Shown in pieces: positions 35,037 to 44,402 of a stretch of 64,000 nucleotides of DNA. A program made the position numbers and the translations under genes. The DNA comes from Psychrobacter sp. Pi2-52 (GTDB lineage: Bacteria > Pseudomonadota > Gammaproteobacteria > Pseudomonadales > Moraxellaceae), in NCBI RefSeq assembly GCF_904846705.1, contig NZ_CAJHBS010000011.1:1-64000 (forward strand), read 5' to 3'. The notes under the pieces are model-generated. The model worked only from the letters and a program-made list of their open reading frames with translations, was not told the DNA's origin and did no database searches. Within the stretch, counting starts at the first letter, position 1. Each line of letters opens with the position of its first letter.

Positions 35037-36131
35037 TTAAGGCGTAAGGTTTTGTTTTAAATAGTTTTTTGCTTCTGGAAATTTCTTGTTTAATGAGCTT
35101 TGAGATATACTATCAGTAGTTTTGTATTTGTCTAATATTATCTCTATTAATTTTTTTTGTGTGTAATTTGGTTTAGCAACGTCTCTAATACACTCCATTA
35201 CTGCACCTAGAATCAATAAGCTATCTCCTTGTCCTTCTTTGCTATTAGCTAGCTCATTATTTTTTTCTAGATCTGTTCTTAATCTATCAATTTCATTTTC
35301 TAGGCTAAAAATTTGCTTGTTAGCACTATCTAAGTTTTCTCTAAGAAGTGTATTTTCTTCAAGATTTTTCAATAAAGAAGGCTGATGTTTCAGTAGGTTA
35401 TTTAACGAATAGCCTTTATAAGATAATAATCTTTCTAAGCTATTACGATCTATAGTAGTCTGAGTAAGATCCAAGGTATCATTAACGTTTAACCCATTAA
35501 CAAAGTTATTTTTTACTATTCCTTCATATATAAAATCTGACTCAATACAACTAACTGTTTGCATATATTTTTTAGAGTACTCTTCAGGATATCTATTTCT
35601 ATTAGAGTAATAAGCATATGAAGAGTCAGTTATATATACATCTTCTAAAGCTATACCTAAATATAGTGCCGCAATTTGAGGAATGTTAAAAAAAGAAAGA
35701 TAGCTTGCTAGGCTACCGTTAGCAGGTATATCTTTAGCGCGTGCTAAGCTCAGTTGATTTATTGTGATATTTTCGGTATCGGCTCGCTTTAGATAATAAT
35801 CTGCATAAGTTTGTTTGAAGTTGTCATGCACATTCAGTGTATGATTGTGATCTTTATGATATGTGGCATCGTCAAGAAATTTTCTAACCTGCACAGATTG
35901 ATATGCAGATTCATCCTCAAGAAAGACAAACTCGCTATCTCTTAATAGATAAAAATTTCTTAAACCTTTAGAAGGGTCAATCGTTGATAAATAATTAGCA
36001 ATTGAACTAATGTCTTGATTATGTTGTGCTGCTAATTCCTTTAAATATTCAGTAGCTAGAATATAATTACTATTAGATTCTTCTTCATTATTTATAGAGA
36101 TATTGTGTCTTATTTTTTTAAACAGTCTCAT
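35037..36131 (-). CDS. Hypothetical protein with coiled coil, 364 aa
   Basis: I do not recognise the family. The N-terminal two thirds are soluble and mixed (YILATEYLKEL, ASYLSFFNIPQIAALYLGI). Residues about 255-300 form a heptad-rich coiled coil (ENLDSANKQIFSLENEIDRL), followed by a small C-terminal helical domain (VAKPNYTQKKLIEIILDKY). The sequence is AT-rich and the gene sits 29 bases downstream of the integrase gene, before alpA, as cargo or a control gene of the element. A regulatory or defence role cannot be read from the sequence. Confidence 0.75.
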   Translation of the reverse strand: MRLFKKIRHNISINNEEESNSNYILATEYLKELAAQHNQDISSIANYLSTIDPSKGLRNFYLLRDSEFVFLEDESAYQSVQVRKFLDDATYHKDHNHTLNVHDNFKQTYADYYLKRADTENITINQLSLARAKDIPANGSLASYLSFFNIPQIAALYLGIALEDVYITDSSYAYYSNRNRYPEEYSKKYMQTVSCIESDFIYEGIVKNNFVNGLNVNDTLDLTQTTIDRNSLERLLSYKGYSLNNLLKHQPSLLKNLEENTLLRENLDSANKQIFSLENEIDRLRTDLEKNNELANSKEGQGDSLLILGAVMECIRDVAKPNYTQKKLIEIILDKYKTTDSISQSSLNKKFPEAKNYLKQNLTP

Positions 36132-36160
36132 AGTAGAAAGCCTTATAGATATTATTTATT

Positions 36161-37627
36161 TTATGCTAATTGTATAGTTAGCTGATGTATTAGCTCAGGC
36201 GACACGCCCTGCGCTTGTAAACTCTTTATTAAAATATCCTTATCATGTAGCGCTATATCAGTAGCTTGCTCATTACGACTATCCATTTCTTTCTTGACTT
36301 CATCTGGTGTAAGCAATTCGAAGCTCATTGCCTTACCAGCTCGCAGATCGTCTAGATGATTTGCCCATTGATTCATCATCATCTGTCGTTCTGCTAAATG
36401 TGCAGACAAGTCATAGCGCTTTTTGACACTAGACTGCTTAAGATGGGCTAACTGTATTTCTATTACATCTTCACTGAATTGCATTTCATACAATCCCGTG
36501 CTGGCAAGCTGTCTAAATCCATGCCCAGTCATTTCAGGGTAGGGATCACCTGTGTAACCCATGCGTTTCAGAGCTTGATTAAACCAAGCCTCACTATAAG
36601 GTTTATTCTTTCTGAAATTATAAAATACGTAACCCGTTTTTTCTGTCAAAGGTCGCATACGCTCGATAATGGCCATCGCTTGTGATGATAGCGGAATGAT
36701 ATGGTCTTGACGCATTTTCATCTTATGAGCCGGTATACGCCACACATTTTTATGATAATCAATCTCCGACCACTCAAAAAACCTTAGCTCTTTCGTTCTA
36801 ACAAAACAGAAGGTCATCAGCTGCATGCCAGCCACGGTTTGTTCATGGGCATTCGGATGATCTGCAACATATTTATCAATATTACGTAATAATTCAGAAA
36901 GTTGATGCTGCTCGACTGCTTTCATACGCTTAGCCTGATGAGGTCTTAAAGCTTTATTACGACCATGAGCGACATTAATGATATCGTAGCCTAACGTATT
37001 AATAGCATATTCAAAAACTGAGCCAATTAGCTCAACACACTTACTTGTAGTATCGGCTGTCCATTTGCCTTGTTTTTCGAAGTAGTTTTGAATTTCTAGA
37101 CCTGTTTTGATAACGTCTTGTGCAGTAATAGAGGCAATAGGATAGTCACCGATATGAGGTGCAATATGCCTATTTAGGTAGTTGTGAAGTTTTTGAATAT
37201 TCTTAGAGGTAGTGGTAGATTTTTCGTCAATATAGCTCTTGGCAATCACTCTAAATAAGTCTTTTTGCTCAAAATTATTTTTTTCATGATTTTTGTGTTT
37301 AGTTGGGTCAATGCCATCACTGAGGAGCGCCTGAGCTTTATCGCGTGCCAGCCGAGCCTCTTTTAGTGACACCTCTGGTTTAAATGTAGAGCCAATGATT
37401 TGCTTGGCAGATTTATAAATACCAATCTGATAAGTTTTTTGCTTTGGCTTAAGATCTTTATCGGATTGATAGCGATAAGTCACCTGCCAAAACAGTGAGC
37501 CATTTGGATGTTGTATCAGGTATAGATTGTTGCCATCACCATGGCGCGTGACTTTGGTCGGTGTGGATTGTTTGGCGATGGCTTTCACGCCAGCGTCAGT
37601 TAATCGATAGTCTTGTCTTCTTGTCAT
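36161..37627 (-). CDS. P4-type tyrosine integrase
   Basis: The 488-aa protein has the N-terminal arm-binding domain of P4 integrases (DUF4102-type: VKAIAKQSTPTKVTRHGDGNNLYLI, LKEARLARDKAQALLSDGIDP) and a C-terminal catalytic core with TKELRFFEWSEI (Arg), MTGHGFRQLAST (HxxR), IQLAHLKQSSVKKRYDLS (His and Tyr). All catalytic residues are visible. It starts 212 bases from the tRNA-Arg gene and is read away from it, the standard arrangement for an element inserted at a tRNA 3' end. Between them lie repeated TTAACAAC motifs that may be its arm sites. Confidence 0.95.
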   Translation of the reverse strand: MTRRQDYRLTDAGVKAIAKQSTPTKVTRHGDGNNLYLIQHPNGSLFWQVTYRYQSDKDLKPKQKTYQIGIYKSAKQIIGSTFKPEVSLKEARLARDKAQALLSDGIDPTKHKNHEKNNFEQKDLFRVIAKSYIDEKSTTTSKNIQKLHNYLNRHIAPHIGDYPIASITAQDVIKTGLEIQNYFEKQGKWTADTTSKCVELIGSVFEYAINTLGYDIINVAHGRNKALRPHQAKRMKAVEQHQLSELLRNIDKYVADHPNAHEQTVAGMQLMTFCFVRTKELRFFEWSEIDYHKNVWRIPAHKMKMRQDHIIPLSSQAMAIIERMRPLTEKTGYVFYNFRKNKPYSEAWFNQALKRMGYTGDPYPEMTGHGFRQLASTGLYEMQFSEDVIEIQLAHLKQSSVKKRYDLSAHLAERQMMMNQWANHLDDLRAGKAMSFELLTPDEVKKEMDSRNEQATDIALHDKDILIKSLQAQGVSPELIHQLTIQLA

Positions 37628-37654
37628 GGCTTATACCTCAAGGCGTTGAGAGGT

Positions 37655-37727
37655 TTAACAACAATCTCATCGCATAATTAACAACAAAAAATGATGTTGT
37701 TTATCATTTAACAACTTATTTAACAAC
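37655..37727. repeat. Four TTAACAAC direct repeats (integrase arm-site candidates)
   Basis: TTAACAAC occurs at 37655-37662, 37678-37685, 37708-37715 and 37720-37727, with an inverted GTTGTT near 37696. All lie between the integrase start and the tRNA, where arm-type binding sites and the integrase promoter are expected. Confidence 0.65.
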
Positions 37728-37839
37728 ATTGTAGAGGTGCTAGCAGGTAATGACAAGTAATCAATAAAGACAAGTATGTATATGTATAATGGGTTTAAAG
37801 GGCTTGAGGTAATGCGAGGTTATGTCTAAATACAATGAT

Positions 37840-37915
37840 TGGTGCGCCCACCAAGACTCGAACTCGGATCGATCGCTTAGGAGGCAACTGCTCTATCCTG
37901 TTGAGCTATAGGCGC
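37840..37915 (-). tRNA. tRNA-Arg (anticodon CCT)
   Basis: The minus strand folds into a full cloverleaf: acceptor GCGCCTA with TGGGCGC, D-stem GCTC/GAGC, anticodon stem GTTGC/GCGAT with loop CTCCTAA giving anticodon CCT (codon AGG), a T-arm with GTTCGAGTC, and an encoded ACCA end. It is the attachment gene of the neighbouring integrase. The encoded CCA at 37840-37842 marks the right edge of the accessory region. Confidence 0.95.
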
Positions 37916-37988
37916 ATTATGGAGTGACATTGTAGAAAAAAGCAGTCATAAAAGCAATCAACAAAAGATAAATAAAGACAATTTCTTC

Positions 37989-38795
37989 TTACTCACCATT
38001 GCTAAGCGCGTCAGTGACATCTACAGCATGATCACCTGATGCATTTTTTGCCTGTGAGGTTGGTTTAAATAAGTCATTTACACTGTTCTTATAACCACTA
38101 ATGTTCTCATAATCATATTTTTTTAGTATATCTTGACCTGTGCTCGATAGTAAAAAATTACGGAAGTTAATAGCAGTTGTATCGTCTGTCAGGATGACAC
38201 CTTCAAGCGCCTGTTCATCTTTTAGCGCATAGTTAAAGGGGTTTAGAGTGTGTATCTTTTTATCTTTATCATGCGTACTATTATCACTATTTTTATCAGA
38301 TGCATTACTTATATCACTGGCCTCAGTACTTTTTTGTCTTTGATCATTTCTATCTTGTGCCTGTTGTAACTCTGACTGTAGGAGCGATACCCGTTCTGTG
38401 GATAGGCTATCGTCATTGGTAATAATCATATCTGTATCAAAGACAAAGTCAGAGAGTTTGTCTTTGGTAGAACCACTACTTGGTACTGTAAGAAGGTCGT
38501 GAGAGGGGACATAGCTCGCTAACACTTGTACGTGCGGATAACGAGATTCAAAGCTCACAATGATATCGTCCAAAGGTATCTGTAACTTCTCCTCTGCTCG
38601 AATGTATAAAACACTGTCAGCAATCTCTCTTGATTCATCCCCTTTCGTACTAGGGTCTGCTTCACTTTCACTTGCCATGATTGGCAATGGGTCTGTGTTT
38701 TTTTGATTACTGGTCCACAACCAAATGAAGACCGCGATAAAGATTGTGAGCAGTAGCAAGATTAGCCCAGCCAGCAGTAGTTTGTAGTCTTTCAT
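37989..38795 (-). CDS. Membrane-anchored ModA-like solute-binding-type protein
   Basis: The 268-aa protein has one N-terminal transmembrane helix (LLLAGLILLLLTIFIAVFIWLW) without a clear cleavage site, then a region like periplasmic binding proteins: VLYIRAEEKLQIPLDDIIVSFESRYPHVQVLAS and FRNFLLSSTGQDILKKYDYEN, which recalls the C-terminal helix of molybdate-binding ModA. The middle part of a normal binding protein is replaced by a low-complexity Ser/Asp/Lys stretch, so ligand binding is doubtful. No permease or ATPase genes are adjacent. It is probably a core gene of the genus. Confidence 0.7.
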   Translation of the reverse strand: MKDYKLLLAGLILLLLTIFIAVFIWLWTSNQKNTDPLPIMASESEADPSTKGDESREIADSVLYIRAEEKLQIPLDDIIVSFESRYPHVQVLASYVPSHDLLTVPSSGSTKDKLSDFVFDTDMIITNDDSLSTERVSLLQSELQQAQDRNDQRQKSTEASDISNASDKNSDNSTHDKDKKIHTLNPFNYALKDEQALEGVILTDDTTAINFRNFLLSSTGQDILKKYDYENISGYKNSVNDLFKPTSQAKNASGDHAVDVTDALSNGE

Positions 38796-38861
38796 ATATT
38801 ACTGCTCTTTTATTATTAGTTGATTCATAGCAAAGTTTATATACAGGGTGGTATCTAGTTT

Positions 38862-39389
38862 TCAAAGCTTTTGTTCTAGTACTTCATCGGTTAATTCAGC
38901 CAACATGTCTGCAAAGATATCCGTGTCTGCAGAAGGGGTAGATACTTGTTCTTCATTAACCTCACCACTTTCATCAGTATGGCCATTGGTTTGGCAATCT
39001 GTTAGAGGATCAGATTGGTCGTTTAATACCTTGGCAGCAGGTGTAGTAGTTTGATGCGCTGCTAACGGCGATTCACCGGTTAATAGTCTGTCTTTTAACC
39101 ATCTAAACCCATGTGCCTCCCACCATGCTTCAAAACGTGGCAACGTGCTACTACGTACCGCTACAGGTAGATCTAGCGTTCTCAATTTCTGCGCAAGGAT
39201 AGGGTCGCTGATAGCTTGATGGATGCTCAAATAAAGTGAGCTACTATCATCGGTATAGGGTCGTCTGTTTTTCCATGATCTGTCATCGATTTTCATACGT
39301 GGCAGTTGCCACAACTCACCGCGATAATACACGACGTATAAGCGTTGTTTTGGATGGACAAAAATAGCATCAATGGGACGCAATGGCAT
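38862..39389 (-). CDS. Conserved hypothetical protein, about 175 aa
   Basis: The ATG at 39389 gives MPLRPIDAIFVHPKQRLYVVYYRGELWQLPR, a folded N-terminal domain ending near RFEAWWEAHGFRWLKDRL. A disordered, acidic C-terminal tail follows. A TTG seven codons upstream is an unlikely start. The stop lies 66 bases upstream of the 37989-38795 gene on the same strand, so the two may form an operon. I do not recognise a function. There are no membrane segments or signal peptide. Confidence 0.7.
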   Translation of the reverse strand: MPLRPIDAIFVHPKQRLYVVYYRGELWQLPRMKIDDRSWKNRRPYTDDSSSLYLSIHQAISDPILAQKLRTLDLPVAVRSSTLPRFEAWWEAHGFRWLKDRLLTGESPLAAHQTTTPAAKVLNDQSDPLTDCQTNGHTDESGEVNEEQVSTPSADTDIFADMLAELTDEVLEQKL

Positions 39390-39829
39390 AATATTAAGTA
39401 ATCCCGTCAATAGAAAGTGTTATTTAGATACAGGTTGTAAAGGCCAATTTAAAAACCGCAATGAGATTATTTCATTGTAAATATAAATGATAGTATAAAA
39501 CGACACTAAATGTCGCAAGCTTATTATAATATCGGCATTTACACTAGTAAACGATAACCATCAATGGCACACTGATAGCAAATTTGGCAAGTCAACGTTA
39601 TCAATGGATATGTAGAATTTGCTACTATGATTGTTTTTGTTTCTGGCCCTCATGCTAGCAGAAATGCATCATAGTAACGACCATCAAACATGGATTGATG
39701 AGTAACGACTTTTGTTTTGTATGGACGTTTTATAGCGTTTTTGACATTGGATACAGACATCTCATCTATAAGTGAAGCCTTTTTTATTAATCCTAATATC
39801 TCACCTTTATTGCAATCAGATTATTGTCT
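39390..39829. other. 440-base intergenic region before recC
   Basis: A divergent promoter region, AT-rich, with no supported gene. A TTGACA at about 39742 lies upstream of recC, but the best -10-like TATAAG is 20 bases further on, a poor spacing. Small inverted words (GACACTAAATGTC near 39503) are present. Short frames overlapping the recC start are shadows. Confidence 0.5.
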
Positions 39830-42800
39830 ATGTTCACTATTATTCAGTCGCACCGTACCGAAAACCTCGTTGATCAATTGCTTGTACAATACCAGTCCAA
39901 GGATCAGCCGGTTTTTGAACCCTTCATTGTCATTGTGCCGTCAATGGTATTGGGTGATTGGTTGGATAAAACTATTGCTAGCCGTGCTGGTATTAGTACC
40001 TTGGTGCGTACTAAATTTTGGGGTCAGTATCAATGGACGCTGATGCAAGATGTATTGACCCGTCATAATGCATACTTACTGGCGCAAAACCCTGAAGCGA
40101 CAACTCTAAATGTACCCGAAGTGGCGGTGTTATCACCGACAGTAATGCAGTGGCGATTGTTTGGGTATTTGACTTATTATCAAGAGACAATCGTTGCAGA
40201 TGAAAAGCATCCAGTTCATCCATTGTTAGCGTCTTTGATTGATGACCCACAGGCCATTGCTCAACAAGACAGCTTACAACAGGATAAGGCGCAACAAGAT
40301 GCTCGTGTTTGGCAGCTGGCAAGCGATTTGGCTAGGGTGTTTAACCGCTATTTGACTCACCGTGAGGATTGGTTGGCATTATGGTCGCAAAATAAGCCGT
40401 TGAACGTAAGTGAGTTGATAGCGGATAAAGACGCCTTATCCCTGCGCTTTGATAAGTATGCGCGCGGCACACCTGAGTGGTTGGTCGAGCATTATGTTGA
40501 GTTGGAAGTCGCCCAACGATTCTTGTGGGCGCATTTATTTGCTGATGTTCATCTACACCGCGTGGCACTGGAGCGTGCGTTCTGGTCGGCCTTAAAAGAT
40601 AACAAGGCGAATGAGCGTGACCAGTTACCAACCATACTGCGTATTTTTACCATCCAGCAACTGCCACAGACTGAGTTAGACTTTCTACAGAGTCTGTCGC
40701 AATACATGAATATCACGCTATTGCATTACAATCCATCAAAGCTGTTTTGGGCAGATATCGTTGATAAATCATGGTTACAACGCCAGCAGATTATCAACCC
40801 TGAGAGTGTGTTTTTGCGTGATTACGGTCACAGTTTGTTGTCACGTCTGGGCAAGCAATCGCGCGATGCTTTTGCCATGCTTGCCAACTTGTCGGGTAAT
40901 GAGCAGTACGACGATGCACTGGTTGAATGGCAAGATAACTTTGATAAAGGTGTAGATAATGTGCTCGGTCATTACGATTATGAAAGCATAGATGCTGCTG
41001 ATGACGCTGTCAGTACTCAAGATGCCCAAGGTAACCTGAGCTTATTAAAACGTTTGCAAAATGATGTGTTGATGCTTGATGAGCAATCGACCCAGCAAGC
41101 AACGGCTGCTACAGTCTCACAAGCAGTAAGCAAGCAACTAGAGCCAAGCTTTGATGGAGATAAGCCAGCAACGGCTTGGTATGAAGATGAAGCGTTAGAG
41201 AATAAGCGTTTTGAGAAAGACCGTTTTTGGGCAATCTCTTCCCAAGATAATAGCCTAAGCATTCATTCGTGTCATAGTTTGCAGCGTCAGCTTGAAGTGC
41301 TGCGTATTATGATTGGTCGTTGGCTAAATGAACCTATCAAACTTGGTGAAAAGAAACGCCATATCTCTGACATTGTGGTGCTGCTACCCGATGTTGAACG
41401 TCATCATGCACTGATTGGTTCTATTTTCGTCAATGGTAAAGGTCAAGACGGTTTGACTTTGCCTGCTAAAGTGACTGGTGTTGTTGATGCCGATATTCGC
41501 CAGTTATGGGAAGCCATTATCGGTTTTTACAAACTATTGGGTAGTCATAGCGCTCGTTTTGAAGCAGCTGAAGTCTTAGACTGGCTCATGTTACCGCCAT
41601 TGTTTGAAAGCTTTGGACTGACTCATGAGCAAATGAGCCGTGGCTGTGATTTATTGGTAGAGGCGGGCTTTATTCGCGGTTTTGACGAGCTGCATCTTAA
41701 GCAAACTTTAGACAGCAATGATTACGACTATCGCTTTAGCTTTGCACAGGCATTAGACAGATTAACTTTAGGTCTGGTCATGCCAGAGGCTGAGTTGAGC
41801 GACTGCTTATATGATCTAAATGGCGATGAATGGCCAAGCACTGCGTTACCAGAAATGACCTTGCCGTTACCACAAGTGAGCCTAAATGATGCGCTGATTG
41901 TTGAAGCGCTTTGCCGTATTTATACTGGTTTGGTCGCACGTCGTGATGACCATACACAAAAAATGAAAGCGGAAGACTGGCTCGATCAGATTGAGACACA
42001 AGTTATCCATCGCTACTTTGGCGATGTGGACCAAACGCGTACCATGCGCGCCATTTACAATGCGATGAATGGCTTTAAATCAAGTCTGCGAGCCAATCGT
42101 CACTATAGGCAGTACGCTAGTGGTGATGTCGACAACAAAGAAGTAGAGCAGAGGCTGGCAGGTGTGGAGCAGTTGCCGCTCAAGCTGAGCTTTATGCTAG
42201 ACAGTATCGAAGCGGAGCTAGAGAGTCAGCAGGTCAGTGCGGAGCCGACGGGGGTGATTACCTTTGGTCGATTTGGTGCACTAAGAAACGTGCCGTTTGA
42301 GCTGGTGGTTATGCTCAATATGGATCTCTCTGAGTTTCCTGGGCGTGATCGTGACAACCGCTATGATTTGATGAAAGCGACCAATGCCCGCCGCGGTGAC
42401 AGAGTCAGTGAAGATGATGACAACGGGGCATTTTTAGATGCGCTACTGTGCGCGCGCAGTGCATGTTGGATGTTCTACAACGGCCAAAGCTTGACGGACA
42501 CCCATGAGCATTTGCCAGCCAACCCAGTGAGTGAGCTATTGCAATTCCTACAAGGCGAGGTGCAATGGCAGGTGAACTCGCTTGAGACATTACCTGAGAA
42601 TATTGATCCCACCACGGAAAGCCTTAAGCGTTACTTACCTAAATTGATTAAGCAGTGGCTAGTGACTGAGCATCCTGCACTGCCTTTTCATGAGAGTCTG
42701 TTTGAGACAGAAATCGAAGGCATTGATGTTTCTGAGCAAGCGTCTCCTGATATTGATGACAATGCTAATGCCAACATTACTATCAATACTCAGAATACCA

Positions 42801-44326
42801 GCCATGTCGATATGATTGATGAGCTGGATACTTTATTAAATACAGCCATGCGCAAAACCAAGCTAGCTCAGAAAAAACAGTTTCCGCCTGCGCCGCTTTG
42901 GCAAGCGGTGTTTGATACATTGAAAGGGCGAGTATCTAGTGAGCCTATGCAACTGGTCGGCTTACCTACAAAAGTACAGTATGAGTCAATCGCTCAGGTG
43001 CTTGGCCAAGGCTTAGGTCAGCTAGGGCAAGTAGACAATCAAACCTTGTCTGCATTGGTTGAACTGTTGGCGCTAGATACGGTTGTCGATACTAGCAATG
43101 GCAATAACATGACAGAGGTGCTATCTGATAGCATATTTAACATCGGAGAGATAGATATTGAAGGGGCATTGGCTTACCAAGTGCGCCATCCTGCCAAAGC
43201 ATTCTTACGGTCTCAAAAGGTGCATGTGGTACAAGGTGAAGAAGCACTTTCGCATCAAGAGCCGCTATTTCTAAACAGTTTAACTACCTATCAAATTAAA
43301 GATCATTTGATTAAACAGTTGGTTACTGATGAGAATAAGAAGAATGATAGTGATGCAGCGGATAAAACCACCACTCCAATCCTAATGTATCAAAAAATTA
43401 TGCCTGCTGGTGTTGCTCGCCAAACCACGCTACCCAATCAACAAAAGAAACTGCAACAGCAATGTCTAGAGTTCAAAGAGCAGCTAATTGCTAATGGCTT
43501 TGATGAAAGCAGTATTCTCAACGAGAGTAAGGCAGATAGTAGCAGTGTATTACAGCTACTGACGCCAACCGCTGAGTATCCCGTTCAGATAGAGCTAAAA
43601 AATATACTTAGTAGCACTGACAACGAGTCAAGCAATCAGACAGATATAGAGGGTATAGAGACACTGCTTAAGCTGTTGCCAAAAATCATTAAGATCAAAG
43701 GTTCAGTACCAATATTAGCACCCATATCAATTATTCAGGCGGGCGTGCCTTATGCTCAGCAATCACCCAAGCAGTGGTTAAATATATTGCCCAATTCTGC
43801 CAGCCCTAGGCATTTACTCAAGTTTTGGTTGTCACATTTGTATTGGCAAGTGGCTAGACGTACCACTGCCGAGCAAGTAGTATTAAATGATGGCGTGAGT
43901 ATTTGGCGCTTTAATAAGCCCAGCTCACAAGTCAAAAAGTATGACAAGGTCATCACATTCAAACTGAGCCCGATTGTGTATGAAGATGCTGTGATTGAGC
44001 TGATAAAATGGGCTGTTTTTGGTAAGTTAACGGGTCAAGTGCCTATTACGTTATTACCAGAATATGCACTTAACTACCTTGATAAGTATCTAAAGCCTGA
44101 AGAAGGTGACGGTAATAGCTATTGGCCAAAACGTGCCGACTTCTCAGACTGGTTAAGACCCAACTACAACTCAGACACGGTATACGATACTTGCTCGCAG
44201 CATGCCATTTGGCAATATGTACTGCGTGACCAAGATGCATTTAAGGCTTTGTCAGCAGCGTTGACTACATTAGCCCAGCCATTATACGCGCCGATGTTTA
44301 ATGCGTTAACTAACTTAGATAGTTAG
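39830..44326 (+). CDS. recC: Exodeoxyribonuclease V subunit gamma, RecC
   Basis: The protein (1498 aa from ATG 39830) begins MFTIIQSHRTENLVDQLL and continues with FIVIVPSMVLGDWLDKTIA, the RecC N-terminal helicase-like domain. Further RecC marks are LSIHSCHSLQRQLEVL, PAKVTGVVDADIRQLWEAI and GVITFGRFGALRNVPFELVVMLNMDLSEFPGRD. It is about 375 aa longer than E. coli RecC, with low-complexity inserts around residues 965-1000 and 1160-1270. RecC recognises Chi and holds the RecBCD complex that processes double-strand ends and degrades linear phage DNA. recC, recB and recD follow in order on one strand. Confidence 0.95.
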   Translation: MFTIIQSHRTENLVDQLLVQYQSKDQPVFEPFIVIVPSMVLGDWLDKTIASRAGISTLVRTKFWGQYQWTLMQDVLTRHNAYLLAQNPEATTLNVPEVAVLSPTVMQWRLFGYLTYYQETIVADEKHPVHPLLASLIDDPQAIAQQDSLQQDKAQQDARVWQLASDLARVFNRYLTHREDWLALWSQNKPLNVSELIADKDALSLRFDKYARGTPEWLVEHYVELEVAQRFLWAHLFADVHLHRVALERAFWSALKDNKANERDQLPTILRIFTIQQLPQTELDFLQSLSQYMNITLLHYNPSKLFWADIVDKSWLQRQQIINPESVFLRDYGHSLLSRLGKQSRDAFAMLANLSGNEQYDDALVEWQDNFDKGVDNVLGHYDYESIDAADDAVSTQDAQGNLSLLKRLQNDVLMLDEQSTQQATAATVSQAVSKQLEPSFDGDKPATAWYEDEALENKRFEKDRFWAISSQDNSLSIHSCHSLQRQLEVLRIMIGRWLNEPIKLGEKKRHISDIVVLLPDVERHHALIGSIFVNGKGQDGLTLPAKVTGVVDADIRQLWEAIIGFYKLLGSHSARFEAAEVLDWLMLPPLFESFGLTHEQMSRGCDLLVEAGFIRGFDELHLKQTLDSNDYDYRFSFAQALDRLTLGLVMPEAELSDCLYDLNGDEWPSTALPEMTLPLPQVSLNDALIVEALCRIYTGLVARRDDHTQKMKAEDWLDQIETQVIHRYFGDVDQTRTMRAIYNAMNGFKSSLRANRHYRQYASGDVDNKEVEQRLAGVEQLPLKLSFMLDSIEAELESQQVSAEPTGVITFGRFGALRNVPFELVVMLNMDLSEFPGRDRDNRYDLMKATNARRGDRVSEDDDNGAFLDALLCARSACWMFYNGQSLTDTHEHLPANPVSELLQFLQGEVQWQVNSLETLPENIDPTTESLKRYLPKLIKQWLVTEHPALPFHESLFETEIEGIDVSEQASPDIDDNANANITINTQNTSHVDMIDELDTLLNTAMRKTKLAQKKQFPPAPLWQAVFDTLKGRVSSEPMQLVGLPTKVQYESIAQVLGQGLGQLGQVDNQTLSALVELLALDTVVDTSNGNNMTEVLSDSIFNIGEIDIEGALAYQVRHPAKAFLRSQKVHVVQGEEALSHQEPLFLNSLTTYQIKDHLIKQLVTDENKKNDSDAADKTTTPILMYQKIMPAGVARQTTLPNQQKKLQQQCLEFKEQLIANGFDESSILNESKADSSSVLQLLTPTAEYPVQIELKNILSSTDNESSNQTDIEGIETLLKLLPKIIKIKGSVPILAPISIIQAGVPYAQQSPKQWLNILPNSASPRHLLKFWLSHLYWQVARRTTAEQVVLNDGVSIWRFNKPSSQVKKYDKVITFKLSPIVYEDAVIELIKWAVFGKLTGQVPITLLPEYALNYLDKYLKPEEGDGNSYWPKRADFSDWLRPNYNSDTVYDTCSQHAIWQYVLRDQDAFKALSAALTTLAQPLYAPMFNALTNLDS

Positions 44327-44402
44327 CCAGTTATTTAGAACAGCCTCTAATTAGTTTTTGCTATTTTGTTTTGATAAATAATAATTAAAAGTATGCGCCC
44401 AT

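Larger units (their letters stand above)
31914..37840. mobile_element. P4-like integrative element core at tRNA-Arg
   Basis: A P4-type integrase, an AlpA-like regulator and a DUF927 replication-type protein lie together on the minus strand next to a tRNA gene, the usual plan of satellite elements. The right end is the tRNA 3' end. The left end is not found: I saw no second copy of the tRNA 3' sequence, so the element may cover far more of the window or extend beyond it. Confidence 0.5.

Noticed and set aside
17808..37840. Left attachment copy of the tRNA-Arg 3' end within the island
   Set aside because: I looked for the 3' part of the tRNA (GAGTCTTGGTGGGCGCACC and shorter) and saw no convincing second copy.
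40341..40631. Minus-strand open frame opposite recC, and similar frames opposite recB and cstA
   Set aside because: They lie wholly inside well-recognised genes and have unnatural composition; they are shadows of the coding strand.
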